Shown: positions 26,614 to 34,929, counted from the stretch's first letter. The stretch is 64,000 nucleotides of DNA from Pseudomonas taiwanensis DSM 21245 (GCF_000425785.1 NZ_AUEC01000021.1:1-64000); one strand, 5' to 3'. Notes: generated by a model not told the origin, from the sequence alone. Program-made: numbers and translations.

Positions 26614-27768
26614 ATGCCCCCGATTCCCTACTGGCGCCTGTCCAGCTTCTACCTGTTCTACTTCGCCCTGCTCGGTTCCACCGCCCCGTTCCTGGCGCTG
26701 TACTTCGACCACCTGGGTTTCTCCCCGGCGCGCATCGGCGAGCTGGTCGCCATCCCCATGCTGATGCGCTGCATCGCTCCGAACCTGTGGGGCTGGCTGG
26801 GTGACCGCAGTGGCCAGCGCCTGCTGATCGTGCGCCTGGGGGCGTTGTCGACGCTGGCGACCTTCTCGTTGATCTTCTTCGGCAAGAGCTACGCCTGGCT
26901 GGCGCTGGTCATGGCCTTGCACGCGTTCTTCTGGCACGCAGTACTGCCCCAGTTCGAAGTCATCACGTTGGCCCACCTGCATGGCCAGACCTCGCGTTAC
27001 AGCCAAGTGAGGCTGTGGGGCTCGATCGGTTTCATCCTAACGGTGGTCGGGCTGGGTCGGTTGTTCGAGTGGTTGAGCCTGGATATCTACCCGGTCGCCC
27101 TGGTGACCATCATGGCCGGTATCGTCCTGGCCAGCCTGTGGGTACCCAACGCCCAGCCGGTGGAGCAGGGCGAGCGCAGCACGGCCGGGGGCTTTGTGCG
27201 CCAGTTGATGGCGCCAGGCGTGATGGCGTTCTATCTCTGCGTGGCGTTGATGCAGCTCAGCCATGGGCCTTACTACACCTTCCTGACCCTGCACCTGGAG
27301 CATCTGGGTTACAGCCGTGGGGCCATTGGCCTGCTGTGGGCGCTGGGCGTGGTCGCCGAAGTGCTGGTGTTCATGTTCATGAGCCGGATCTTTGCGCGGT
27401 TCTGCGTGCAGCGGGTGCTGCTGGCCAGTTTCCTGTTGGCGGCGTTGCGCTGGCTGCTCTTGGGCAACCTGGCGGGTGAGCCTGCAGTGCTGGTTTTCGC
27501 CCAGGTGCTGCACGCGGCCACCTTCGGCTGCTTCCACGCCGCCGCCATCGCGTTCGTGCAATCGAGCTTCGGCGCGCGCCAGCAAGGCCAGGGGCAGGCG
27601 CTGTATGCGGCGCTCTCGGGAACCGGTGGTGCGCTGGGCGCTCTCTACTCAGGCTACAGCTGGAAATTGCTGGGGCCGACCTTCACCTTTGGTATGGCCA
27701 GCGCCGCAGCCCTGGCGGCAGCCGTTATCATTGCCCTACGTTCGAAACCGACCAGGACACGTCACTGA
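26614..27768 (+). CDS. MFS transporter, HcaT/LacY-like
   Basis: A twelve-helix transporter of 384 residues in the MFS_1-like (3-phenylpropionate permease HcaT) group: it opens MPPIPYWRLSSFYLFYFALL and has the loop WGWLGDRSGQR between helices 2 and 3. The substrate is unknown. I prefer ATG 26614 to 26593 because relatives begin just before PYWRLS. Its stop overlaps the next start by one base (TGATG), so the dioxygenase-like protein is translationally coupled to it and probably acts in the same process. Confidence 0.83.
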   Translation: MPPIPYWRLSSFYLFYFALLGSTAPFLALYFDHLGFSPARIGELVAIPMLMRCIAPNLWGWLGDRSGQRLLIVRLGALSTLATFSLIFFGKSYAWLALVMALHAFFWHAVLPQFEVITLAHLHGQTSRYSQVRLWGSIGFILTVVGLGRLFEWLSLDIYPVALVTIMAGIVLASLWVPNAQPVEQGERSTAGGFVRQLMAPGVMAFYLCVALMQLSHGPYYTFLTLHLEHLGYSRGAIGLLWALGVVAEVLVFMFMSRIFARFCVQRVLLASFLLAALRWLLLGNLAGEPAVLVFAQVLHAATFGCFHAAAIAFVQSSFGARQQGQGQALYAALSGTGGALGALYSGYSWKLLGPTFTFGMASAAALAAAVIIALRSKPTRTRH

Positions 27769-28304
27769 TGAGCATCCTCAGCGTTTTTCACCCGTCCAGC
27801 CCGGACCTGCCGAACAAGGTGCTGACCCACCACGATGACATCGCCGCCACCTTGGCCGAGCAGGGCGTGCGCATCGTTCATCGCCCCCATGCCCTTCGTG
27901 TGCGGCCCGGCAGTCATCCGGACGAAGTGCTGGAGGCTTGCCGCGAGCACCTCGACCAATTGATGACCGCCCATGGCTGCCAGGCCTTCGCCGTGCTCAA
28001 CCGCGACGGTGCCGACCTGGCCCAGACCGATCTGCGTGACGAGCATGTGCAGGATGCCGATGAGGTGTTCGCCGTGGTGTCCGGACGTGCCCAGGTTGGC
28101 ATGCGTTTGGGGGACTACGTCTATGCGGTGCTGTGCGAGAAGGGGGACGAGCTGATGATCCCGGCAGGCGTCCGGCGTTGGATCGACCTGGGTGACAACC
28201 CGTTCTGCGTGGCATTGCGATTGTTCGCCAATGAGCAGGGGCGACAGGCGCGGTTCACTGGCGATGAGACGGCGCGACAGTTCGCCGGGTTTGACGAGCT
28301 GTGA
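27768..28304 (+). CDS. Acireductone dioxygenase-like cupin with altered metal site
   Basis: A 178-residue cupin clearly related to methionine-salvage acireductone dioxygenase (MtnD): it opens like it (SSPDLPNKVLTHHDDIAATL) and keeps VLCEKGDELMIPAG and ARFTGDE. The metal ligands differ. The family HxHxxxE motif reads H93-V-Q95-D-A-D-E99, and the last histidine is arginine in GVR137WID-type context (VRRWID). Two of four ligands are therefore lost. No mtn genes are near. It is coupled to the MFS gene upstream. Probably a repurposed, binding-only or differently metallated cupin. Confidence 0.78.
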   Translation: MSILSVFHPSSPDLPNKVLTHHDDIAATLAEQGVRIVHRPHALRVRPGSHPDEVLEACREHLDQLMTAHGCQAFAVLNRDGADLAQTDLRDEHVQDADEVFAVVSGRAQVGMRLGDYVYAVLCEKGDELMIPAGVRRWIDLGDNPFCVALRLFANEQGRQARFTGDETARQFAGFDEL

Positions 28305-28314
28305 ATCAGTGCTT

Positions 28315-28365
28315 CATCGCTGGCAAGCCGGCTTACCACAGGTAGGTGCAGGCTTGCCGGCGATG
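28315..28365. terminator. REP-type stem-loop between convergent genes
   Basis: CATCGCTGGCAAGCC (28315-28329) pairs with GGCTTGCCGGCGATG (28351-28365) with one mismatch across a 21-nt loop. It is the common Pseudomonas REP form and probably protects or ends both convergent transcripts. Confidence 0.6.
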
Positions 28366-28379
28366 AGGCCCGTCAACGT

Positions 28380-28652
28380 TCAACGGTAGGTTGGCAGTGC
28401 GAACCGCTGTTGGCTCTGCAGCATCGAAATCACTGGCAATTCACTGGCTTGTTCCGCCAGATCGCGACGGATGGCACTGATCGCCCAGGACAGCTGCTCA
28501 GCGCTGTGCAACTGCGCGTAGCTCAGCACGCGTCGAGTCACCTTGCCGTCGGCAGCCCGCAAGGTCAGCAGGACGCCGCCGTCGGGTCGAGGCTGGGTGG
28601 TGACCTGATAGGCCGAAAACACCGAGACGAACTTTTCCTGGATGAGGTCCAT
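28380..28652 (-). CDS. DUF3509 family protein
   Basis: A 90-residue protein matching the Pseudomonas-restricted DUF3509 family: an N-terminal amphipathic helix (MDLIQEKFVSVFSAYQV), then a beta-rich core RPDGGVLLTLRAADGKVTRR and a helix SAEQLSWAISAIRRDL. The function is unknown; members are small, soluble and often stress- or phase-regulated. It starts at 28652 with AGGAGTTG upstream. Its promoter region is shared with the three-copy operator-like array at 28773-28816 and the gene at 28900. Confidence 0.72.
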   Translation of the reverse strand: MDLIQEKFVSVFSAYQVTTQPRPDGGVLLTLRAADGKVTRRVLSYAQLHSAEQLSWAISAIRRDLAEQASELPVISMLQSQQRFALPTYR

Positions 28653-28772
28653 ATCAACTCCTGACTGTAGGTGGCAGACGTGAGTGGATATTTGCAGTGA
28701 CCGTGCCAGTCGCAGTCTTGAATAAAATCCTTTTAAATCAATAAGTTAAATCGTTTCTGTAGTGTGAATATC

Positions 28773-28816
28773 GTGCAGGATGCAAGGTCGTGCATTTTGC
28801 ACAGTGCATTTTGCAC
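28773..28816. promoter_or_regulatory. Three tandem GTGCA-N3-TGCA sites
   Basis: Three palindromic half-site pairs occur in a row: GTGCAGGATGCAA (28773-28785), GTGCATTTTGCAC (28790-28802) and GTGCATTTTGCAC (28804-28816). Start-to-start distances are 17 and 14 bp. They lie in the 247-bp gap between two divergent genes, just after an AT-rich segment (28725-28760) that could be a promoter. The arrangement suggests a dimeric repressor or activator binding cooperatively. The protein is not identifiable from the sequence. Confidence 0.6.
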
Positions 28817-28899
28817 GGTCGCCGCCATGGCGGGCGGTTAACGGTCAACCGGCGTTTGCGGCTATCCTTGGCGACTTTTCACCCGTTGCAGGCTCCCCC

Positions 28900-29430
28900 A
28901 TGAAAAACCAGTTGCTCGAACTCATCAGCCTCATCAGCGCCGGATGCATGCGCGAGGAAGACATCGAGCGCATCGCCGACGAGGCTGCCCAAGCCTACGC
29001 CGACCCTGCCGCCTTCCTGGCCGCCAACCCGGACATCAACTACGACGACACTTTTCCCATTCCGCTCGGCGAGTGGGTGGTGCTCGGCAGCTTGCCGGAT
29101 ACCGTGGTGTTCCAGGCAGACACCTATCAGGACCTGTTCCAGCAAATCAGCGACTCGTTCGACAAGAGCGTGCCGTTCACCCTCAAACCCAAGCAATTGG
29201 CGCGTGCCGAACCGCTGACCGCACTCAATCGCATCCAGGTGCAGATGGGGGCGCTGAACAAGGAAGCCGGCGGCTACGTGCTGTTGAATTTCAGTCAGTT
29301 GCTCGATGATGAGTTGCAGATGGTGATGGTGGGCCAGAACGATCTGGCGCGGGTACTGGAACTGGGCGAGGCGGTTGGCATCAAGGTCGAGCCAGCGCTG
29401 GAAGCCCTGAAAGTGGCGGTGCACGTCTGA
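28900..29430 (+). CDS. Conserved protein of unknown function
   Basis: A 176-residue soluble acidic protein without signal peptide or membrane helix. The N-terminal 40 residues are helical (LLELISLISAGCMREEDIERIADEA split by a turn) and the rest alternates strands and helices (LGEWVVLGSLPDTVVFQ, YVLLNFSQLLDDELQMVMVG). I do not recognise a family with known activity. ATG 28900 is chosen; earlier in-frame starts run through the operator-like array. The ribosome-binding site is weak (GCAGGCT). Confidence 0.65.
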   Translation: MKNQLLELISLISAGCMREEDIERIADEAAQAYADPAAFLAANPDINYDDTFPIPLGEWVVLGSLPDTVVFQADTYQDLFQQISDSFDKSVPFTLKPKQLARAEPLTALNRIQVQMGALNKEAGGYVLLNFSQLLDDELQMVMVGQNDLARVLELGEAVGIKVEPALEALKVAVHV

Positions 29431-29546
29431 CGTCATCGGCGACTGGCTGATGACAGGGCCCTCACAGGGCAGGTTCCTCCAGCCGTCCAGCACCTGTGGT
29501 GCAGCCTTGCCTTGGGACAGGGGCGCACAGCGCCCCTCCTTCAGCG

Positions 29547-30485
29547 TCAACCCAGCGCCGTGTCCAGGAACATCATGACCCCAAAGCCACCCATCAACCC
29601 CAGGGTTGCCGCCGTCTGGTGGCCATTGCGGTGGGTTTCGGGAATCACCTCGTGGGAGACCACGAAAATCATCGCCCCTGCCGCCAGCCCCATGCTGATG
29701 GGGTAGGCCAGGGCAAAGCCGGTGGAAATCCCCAGCCCGATCACCGCACCCAAGGGCTCCATCAGCCCTGAACCGATCGCCACCAGAGCCGCCTTGAAGT
29801 TCGACAACCCCGTGGCGCGCAACGCCAGGGCGACCGCCAGGCCTTCGGGAATATCCTGAATGGCGATGGCGCTGGTCAGCGGCAAGCCGATGGCCATGTC
29901 ACCGTTCGCGAAGCTCACGCCAATGGCCATGCCCTCTGGCAGGTTGTGCAAGGTGATCGCCAGTACGAACAGCCACACGCGGCTGACCCGCTCGGCGTCC
30001 GGCCCGCATGGGCCAGTGCTTTCATGTTCGTGCGGGGTGAAGCGGTCCAGGCCCAGCATCAGCAGCACGCCAAGGCCCATGCCCAGCACCACGGTGAAAG
30101 CGGCAGCAGGGCCATTGCCGGTGATCTCGCGGGCTGCATCCAAGCCCGGCAGAATCAGAGAGAAGGAACTGGCCGCAAGCATCATGCCGGCGGCAAAGCC
30201 GAGCATCACATCCTGGCTGCGAGCGCTCACATCGCGCATCACCACCGCCAGCACCGCCCCCAACGCGGTAGCGCCGAAACCGGACAACCCGCCCAGCAGC
30301 GCCAGGTGCAGGTTGTTGGCATGGTCGCCATTCACCGCGTTCCATAGGCTCGCCGCCAGCAGTATCAGGATCGCCAGCAGGCTTAGCCCCAGGCCTGCGC
30401 TCAGCCAGGGCGTGTTCAGGGCTTGTTGCCGCCAGGCGTTCAACCAAGAATGCGCCGTGGCTGTCGGGGAGTGGGCTGGGGGCAT
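29547..30485 (-). CDS. ZIP-family metal transporter
   Basis: A 312-residue integral membrane protein with about eight helices. Helices 4 and 5 carry the metal-site motifs HNLPEGMAIGVSFANGD and QDIPEGLAVALALRATG, which define ZIP (ZupT/GufA-type) importers of zinc and other divalent cations. A His/Glu-containing cytoplasmic loop (HEHESTGP) could bind metal. No Zur box is recognised upstream. It is divergent from the small PLDc_N gene. Confidence 0.9.
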   Translation of the reverse strand: MPPAHSPTATAHSWLNAWRQQALNTPWLSAGLGLSLLAILILLAASLWNAVNGDHANNLHLALLGGLSGFGATALGAVLAVVMRDVSARSQDVMLGFAAGMMLAASSFSLILPGLDAAREITGNGPAAAFTVVLGMGLGVLLMLGLDRFTPHEHESTGPCGPDAERVSRVWLFVLAITLHNLPEGMAIGVSFANGDMAIGLPLTSAIAIQDIPEGLAVALALRATGLSNFKAALVAIGSGLMEPLGAVIGLGISTGFALAYPISMGLAAGAMIFVVSHEVIPETHRNGHQTAATLGLMGGFGVMMFLDTALG

Positions 30486-30612
30486 GTGAACCTCGATTCA
30501 GTCGATACAGGCAGTCTAACCAGTGACCCGCGCGCCAGGCCAAGGATTCCCTTCTATCAGGGCGATAGCCTGACTATGCTCACCCCGACAGTCTTTCAAC
30601 AGGAGCGTATAC

Positions 30613-30804
30613 ATGGGTTCCACATTCAACAGCCTGGTGGGCCTGATCATTCTGGCCCTGGATATCTGGGCGATTCTCAACGTGATCAAAAGTGGCCGCG
30701 AAGTCGGCGTCAAGGTCCTGTGGATCCTGCTGATCGCCTTGCTGCCGGTGGTCGGCCTGATCATCTGGGCGATCGCCGGGCCCCGGGGCAACATCCGCTT
30801 CTGA
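30613..30804 (+). CDS. PLDc_N-domain membrane microprotein
   Basis: A 63-residue protein made of two hydrophobic helices (LVGLIILALDIWAILNVI and VLWILLIALLPVVGLIIWA) joined by a short polar loop with KSGREVGVK, ending GPRG. It matches the phospholipase D N-terminal membrane domain (PLDc_N) that also occurs alone in many bacteria. The function is unknown; it may sense or anchor at the envelope. ATG 30613 has AACAGGAGCG upstream, a good ribosome-binding site. It precedes the LTA-synthase-like gene by 167 bp, which include a 9-bp stem-loop at 30819-30843. Confidence 0.78.
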   Translation: MGSTFNSLVGLIILALDIWAILNVIKSGREVGVKVLWILLIALLPVVGLIIWAIAGPRGNIRF

Positions 30805-30971
30805 TCGCCAGCCAAGGGCTGCACCGGTAGCGGGCCGGTGCAGACACCGTTGCAAATGACCCGTGACAAAATTTTCACATTGGTTTAAACACAATCCGCA
30901 GCCGCACTTGCTGCGTTGGACTATGCTCAGCACCCTCTTCGCAAACCTGCATTTCTAGGACCTCCCCATTC

Positions 30972-33047
30972 ATGGCTAACCTGGACGCCTTGAAGCAACG
31001 AGGCGCGCAAGCGTCATTCGCGCCCACATTGAAATCTCACCTGGCCTATACGCTGCTTAGCGGGCTGGTGATCATGTTGATGCTCAGCCTGGTGCGCGTT
31101 GCGCTGTTGGCCTATAACAGCGACATGGTGGGCGATACGCCTGCTGCGACGGTCGCCGAAGGCTTCCTCAATGGCTTGCGCTTCGACCTTCGGGTGGTGG
31201 TGTACATCAGCATTCCGTTGCTGTTGGCCATCCTCAGCCCATGGGCCATGGCACGCCGTGGCGTGTTCCGCTTCTGGCTGACGATCGCCTCCAGTGTGGT
31301 GATGTTCCTCGGCCTGATGGAGATGGACTTCTACCGCGAATTCCACCAGCGCTTGAACGGCCTGGTCTTCCAGTACATCCAGGAAGACCCCAAGACCGTC
31401 CTGAGCATGCTCTGGTACGGTTTCCCGGTGGTGCGCTACCTGCTGGCCTGGCTGTTCGGCACCTGGCTGCTGAGCCTGCTGTTCAAAGGTATCGACCGTC
31501 TGACCCGCAGCAGCGCGGCCGTGACGCTCGCCAGCCCCCGCCGTGGTACGCCGTGGTACAACCGCCTGGCGGTGTTCATGGTGGTCCTGCTGGTGGCCGT
31601 GGTCGCTGCCCGTGGCACTCTGCGCCAAGGTCCGCCCATGCGCTGGGGCGATGCCTTCACCACCGATTCCAACTTCGTCAACCAGCTGGGCCTGAACGGC
31701 ACCCTGACGCTGATCGACGCCGCCAAGAGCCGCTACGGTGAAGACCGCGCCAACATCTGGAAGCCGGTGCTCGAGCAGGGCATGGCCACCCAGAGCGTGC
31801 GGGAGCAGCTGCTGACCCCGCACGACACCCTGGTGGACGCCGACGAGGCGGCCATCCGCCGTGACTTCGTGCCGCCGGCCGAGCGTACCTTGCCGGTCAA
31901 GAACGTCGTGGTGATCCTCATGGAAAGCTTCGCCGGCCATTCGGTTGGCGCGCTGGGCAGCCCGAACAACATCACCCCGAACTTCGACAAGCTGGCCAAG
32001 GAGGGTCTGCTGTTCGACCGCTTCTTCTCCAACGGCACCCATACCCACCAGGGTATGTTCGCCACCATGGCCTGCTTCCCCAACCTGCCAGGCTTCGAAT
32101 ACCTGATGCAGACCCCGGAAGGCGGTCACAAGCTGTCGGGCCTGCCCGCGCTGCTCAGTGCTCGTGACTATGACGATGTCTACGTCTATAACGGCGACTT
32201 CGCCTGGGACAACCAGTCCGGGTTCTTCGGCAACCAGGGCATGACCACCTTCATTGGCCGTAACGACTTCGTCAATCCGGTGTTCTCCGACCCGACCTGG
32301 GGCGTGTCCGACCAGGACATGTTCGACCGTGGCGCCGAAGAGCTGGCCAAGCATGATGGCAAGAAGCCGATCTACGCACTGCTGCAGACGCTGTCCAACC
32401 ACACCCCTTATGCGCTGCCGAAGGACTTGCCGGTGGAGCCGGTGACCGGCCAGGGCCGACTGGACGAGCACCTGACCGCGATGCGCTACTCCGACTGGGC
32501 CTTGGGCCAGTTCTTCGAGAAGGCGCGCAAGGAGCCGTACTTCAAGGACACCCTGTTCGTCATCGTCGGCGACCACGGTTTTGGCAACAGCCAGCAGGTG
32601 ACCGAGCTCGACCTGGGGCGCTTCAACGTACCGCTGCTGTTGATCGCCCCGGGTATCCAGGAAAAGTTCGGCGCGGTCAATCACACCGTGGGTACCCAGG
32701 TCGACATCGTGCCGACCATCATGGGCCGCCTGGGTGGCCAGACCCGTCACCAGTGCTGGGGGCGCGACCTGCTCAACCTGCCTGAGGGTGACCAGGGCAT
32801 GGGCATGATCAAGCCGTCGGGCAGCGAGCAGATCGTCGGCCTGGTGCAGGGTGATCGTATCCTCATCGAGTCCAAGGACATGAGCCCACGCATGTACCGC
32901 TACCAGCTGGGCCGTGAGTTCAAGGCCGAACTGATCGAGAGCCCGGACCAGCCAGACATGGTCAAGCGCCTGGAAGCCTACATCCAGACCGCGACCAAGA
33001 GCCTGATGGACAATACCGCCGGCGTCGTGCACGGCGTACCGAAGTAA
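30972..33047 (+). CDS. LTA-synthase-like sulfatase/phosphoglycerol transferase
   Basis: A 691-residue inner-membrane enzyme: about five membrane helices in the first 215 residues, then an extracytoplasmic alkaline-phosphatase-fold domain (about 305-640). E318 (LMESFAG) and T356/T358 (SNGTHTHQGMF) fit the metal/nucleophile region, and VGDHGFG supplies late metal ligands. Related proteins make lipoteichoic acid in Firmicutes, but in Gram-negatives they probably transfer phosphoglycerol or phosphoethanolamine from phospholipid to a periplasmic acceptor such as glucans or LPS. ATG 30972 with AGGACC upstream. Confidence 0.85.
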   Translation: MANLDALKQRGAQASFAPTLKSHLAYTLLSGLVIMLMLSLVRVALLAYNSDMVGDTPAATVAEGFLNGLRFDLRVVVYISIPLLLAILSPWAMARRGVFRFWLTIASSVVMFLGLMEMDFYREFHQRLNGLVFQYIQEDPKTVLSMLWYGFPVVRYLLAWLFGTWLLSLLFKGIDRLTRSSAAVTLASPRRGTPWYNRLAVFMVVLLVAVVAARGTLRQGPPMRWGDAFTTDSNFVNQLGLNGTLTLIDAAKSRYGEDRANIWKPVLEQGMATQSVREQLLTPHDTLVDADEAAIRRDFVPPAERTLPVKNVVVILMESFAGHSVGALGSPNNITPNFDKLAKEGLLFDRFFSNGTHTHQGMFATMACFPNLPGFEYLMQTPEGGHKLSGLPALLSARDYDDVYVYNGDFAWDNQSGFFGNQGMTTFIGRNDFVNPVFSDPTWGVSDQDMFDRGAEELAKHDGKKPIYALLQTLSNHTPYALPKDLPVEPVTGQGRLDEHLTAMRYSDWALGQFFEKARKEPYFKDTLFVIVGDHGFGNSQQVTELDLGRFNVPLLLIAPGIQEKFGAVNHTVGTQVDIVPTIMGRLGGQTRHQCWGRDLLNLPEGDQGMGMIKPSGSEQIVGLVQGDRILIESKDMSPRMYRYQLGREFKAELIESPDQPDMVKRLEAYIQTATKSLMDNTAGVVHGVPK

Positions 33048-33195
33048 GTCCCGCATCACCGGCGAGCCGTCTCCATCAGGGGTCGGCTTGCCGCTGATCG
33101 CCGCGCTGCACATCCCCCCTGACTGAACAAATCTCCCCGCCGACGGTCAAGCAATTACAGGTTGCACATCCCCTGTATTCCTTGAGGGCATTTCA

Positions 33196-33432
33196 ATGAA
33201 AGAGTGGGAAGTCATTTTTGCCGACCAGAAAGGTGAGCCGACCTCGCTGCTACTGCACAGCGACCAATGCCCCAGTGAGGAGGACGCTGCGCGGGCCATT
33301 CGTTCGCATCTGTTCCCGGTCATGGACGAACTGGACCTCAACGACTTCCAGGATCGCACCCATTCCCCTACTGCCCGCTGGCTCAAGGAGCATAGCGGCG
33401 TGACCATCACCCGAATCTGTCCCGCCCCCTGA
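33196..33432 (+). CDS. Small conserved acidic protein, unknown function
   Basis: A 78-residue soluble protein (MKEWEVIFADQKGEPTSLLL...) with a strand-rich first half, a helix containing SEEDAARAIRSHLFPVMDEL and an acidic pI. ATG 33196 follows TTGAGGGCATTTCA, with GAGGG as a fair ribosome-binding site. I recognise no family. It lies between the LTA-synthase-like gene and rraB on the same strand, with spacers of 148 and 174 bp, so co-transcription is uncertain. Confidence 0.65.
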   Translation: MKEWEVIFADQKGEPTSLLLHSDQCPSEEDAARAIRSHLFPVMDELDLNDFQDRTHSPTARWLKEHSGVTITRICPAP

Positions 33433-33606
33433 AGCCGCCTGGCTGGCGCGCTGCCGTGGCAGGCACTACGCTGGTGTGAGGTGCCGGCCGTTCAGCAGGT
33501 CGGCACCCCCTTGGTTCGCGTCTCGCATCAGCTCGATCTGACCGGTTCTGCCGGCAGGTGCGTAGTGCACGGAAAGTCTATCCATTGCTTTGCAGGAGGA
33601 CGTTTC

Positions 33607-33939
33607 ATGAGCAGCCAGAACGACGATATCAGCAGCAATGTCCTGCGCCAGATGAAAGCAGGCGGTTTCGACTTCACCCGCATCCATCCCATTGAGTTCT
33701 ATGCCGTATTCCCCGACGAAGCCGGTGCGCGACGAGCCGCCGGACAGTTTCGCGGCGAGTCCATCAACGCCCAGGTGCGTGAGCTGGACGATGGCGTCTG
33801 GCACCTGGAACTCAGCAAGGTCATGTACGCCACTTACTGCGGCATTGGTGCATTCGAGGAAGCCTTCGAGGCCGTGATCTCGCCCTTGGGCGGAGAGCTC
33901 GAAGGGTGGGGCGTCAAACAGGAACGGCCCATCGCCTAG
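33607..33939 (+). CDS. rraB: Ribonuclease E inhibitor RraB
   Basis: A 110-residue protein matching RraB: acidic helix NDDISSNVLRQMKAGGFD, then the ferredoxin-like core with IEFYAVFPDEAGARRAA and DGVWHLELSKVMYATYCGIG. RraB binds the scaffold region of RNase E and reduces decay of a subset of mRNAs. ATG 33607 is preceded by GCAGGAGGACG, a near-ideal ribosome-binding site that decides this start over earlier in-frame codons. It is a single gene, convergent with the cytochrome c fusion gene. Confidence 0.88.
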   Translation: MSSQNDDISSNVLRQMKAGGFDFTRIHPIEFYAVFPDEAGARRAAGQFRGESINAQVRELDDGVWHLELSKVMYATYCGIGAFEEAFEAVISPLGGELEGWGVKQERPIA

Positions 33940-33966
33940 CGATGGGCGCGGCCTTGCCTCAGGCCC

Positions 33967-34767
33967 TCAGGGCTTGCGCAAGGCCATATGCCCCAAGTAA
34001 GCCAGCAACGCGTCCAGCGCCTGATCACTCAACACATTTTCGGCAAAACCCGGCATCCTGGCCTGTGGCCAGTGCCGCAGGCTTTGCGGGTCGCGAATGT
34101 ACTGGCGCAGGAACGCCGGCTGGAAATACTCGGTGGGGTTGTGCGGCAGGTTCAGGTCCGGACCGAACTGCGCATCGCCAGCGCCATTGAGCCGGTGGCA
34201 CGCCAGGCAGTTCTGTTGGAACAGCGCAAAACCCTCGCGTACCGGGTCATTGGCCGGTAAGCGCGGGTCGGGCAGCAGGGCTGGGAAACGCTGTTCCACG
34301 GGCGCCAGGCGGCGCAGGGTGGTGATCTGGAACGGCCATTGTTCCGGGCGAATCCCGCTCGCCTGCGGTTGGGTCCAGACCAGGTAGAACGGCCCGGCAC
34401 TGGGCTTGCCGTCACCCAGCGCCGGCCAAGGGGCAGCCGGGTCCTCGACCGCCAGCCAGGCTTGTGCCGGGCCATGCTGCAGCAGTGGCCCTGCTGGCAT
34501 TTCGGCGGCAAAGCCATCCAGCGCCACGGCTTGCAGATGGTCGTTGTCGCTCACCCCGTCCAGCAGTGCGGCCAGAGGCACCGCGCGGTAATGCATGGGG
34601 CGCTTGTACGAGACATCCTGCTCGATGCTGATGTCTTGCGCCTTGGGGTGGTCGAGCAGGTCGCGGCTGCTTAACTGACGCGGCGTATCGCCCAGTTCAA
34701 GGTGCAGTTGCGCCGCCTTGAGGGGCAGGCTGAGAAGGAGGGCTAGCAGAGCAAGGCAGACGCGCAT
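33967..34767 (-). CDS. Exported c-type cytochrome with extra N-terminal domain
   Basis: A 266-residue periplasmic protein: signal peptide (1-19, LLSLPLKAAQ), an N-terminal domain of about 130 residues (LHLELGDTPRQLSSRDLL, YRAVPLAALLDGV, FYLVWTQP) that looks like the molybdopterin-oxidoreductase (sulfite-oxidase-like) fold, and a C-terminal monohaem cytochrome c with C187-L-A-C190-H191 and a methionine axial ligand at M238 (RMPGF). No molybdopterin cysteine is evident. It probably passes electrons in the periplasm; the partner is unknown. Confidence 0.8.
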   Translation of the reverse strand: MRVCLALLALLLSLPLKAAQLHLELGDTPRQLSSRDLLDHPKAQDISIEQDVSYKRPMHYRAVPLAALLDGVSDNDHLQAVALDGFAAEMPAGPLLQHGPAQAWLAVEDPAAPWPALGDGKPSAGPFYLVWTQPQASGIRPEQWPFQITTLRRLAPVEQRFPALLPDPRLPANDPVREGFALFQQNCLACHRLNGAGDAQFGPDLNLPHNPTEYFQPAFLRQYIRDPQSLRHWPQARMPGFAENVLSDQALDALLAYLGHMALRKP

Positions 34768-34833
34768 GGGAGGTCTCCAACCATCAAGGTTGGCAGGTTA
34801 CCTGTGCATTGCCTGAAAAGGCCACAGCCACCA

Positions 34834-34929
34834 TCATCCGAACAAGCGGGTAAGGTTCGGGAGAATCAGCAGCAAAGTCGTGGCGAAGAGAATGAGCCCA
34901 GCTTGGCGAATTTTCGATTGTCTGAACAT
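34834..34929 (-). CDS. 31-residue membrane microprotein
   Basis: A very short gene with a good ribosome-binding site (AGAAGG, about ten bases before ATG 34929). The product is a basic N-terminus MFRQSKIRQ followed by a single hydrophobic segment AGLILFATTLLLILPNL and the end TRLFG. It is too short for ordinary gene finders. The positive-inside rule predicts N-in topology. Position upstream of the cytochrome fusion gene on the same strand suggests a shared transcript. Confidence 0.55.
   Translation of the reverse strand: MFRQSKIRQAGLILFATTLLLILPNLTRLFG

Noticed and set aside
31014..33113. Open frame of about 700 codons antisense to the LTA-synthase-like gene
   Set aside because: It mirrors a clear conserved gene on the plus strand; long antisense frames are common in DNA of this GC content. 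Its translation has no recognisable domain.
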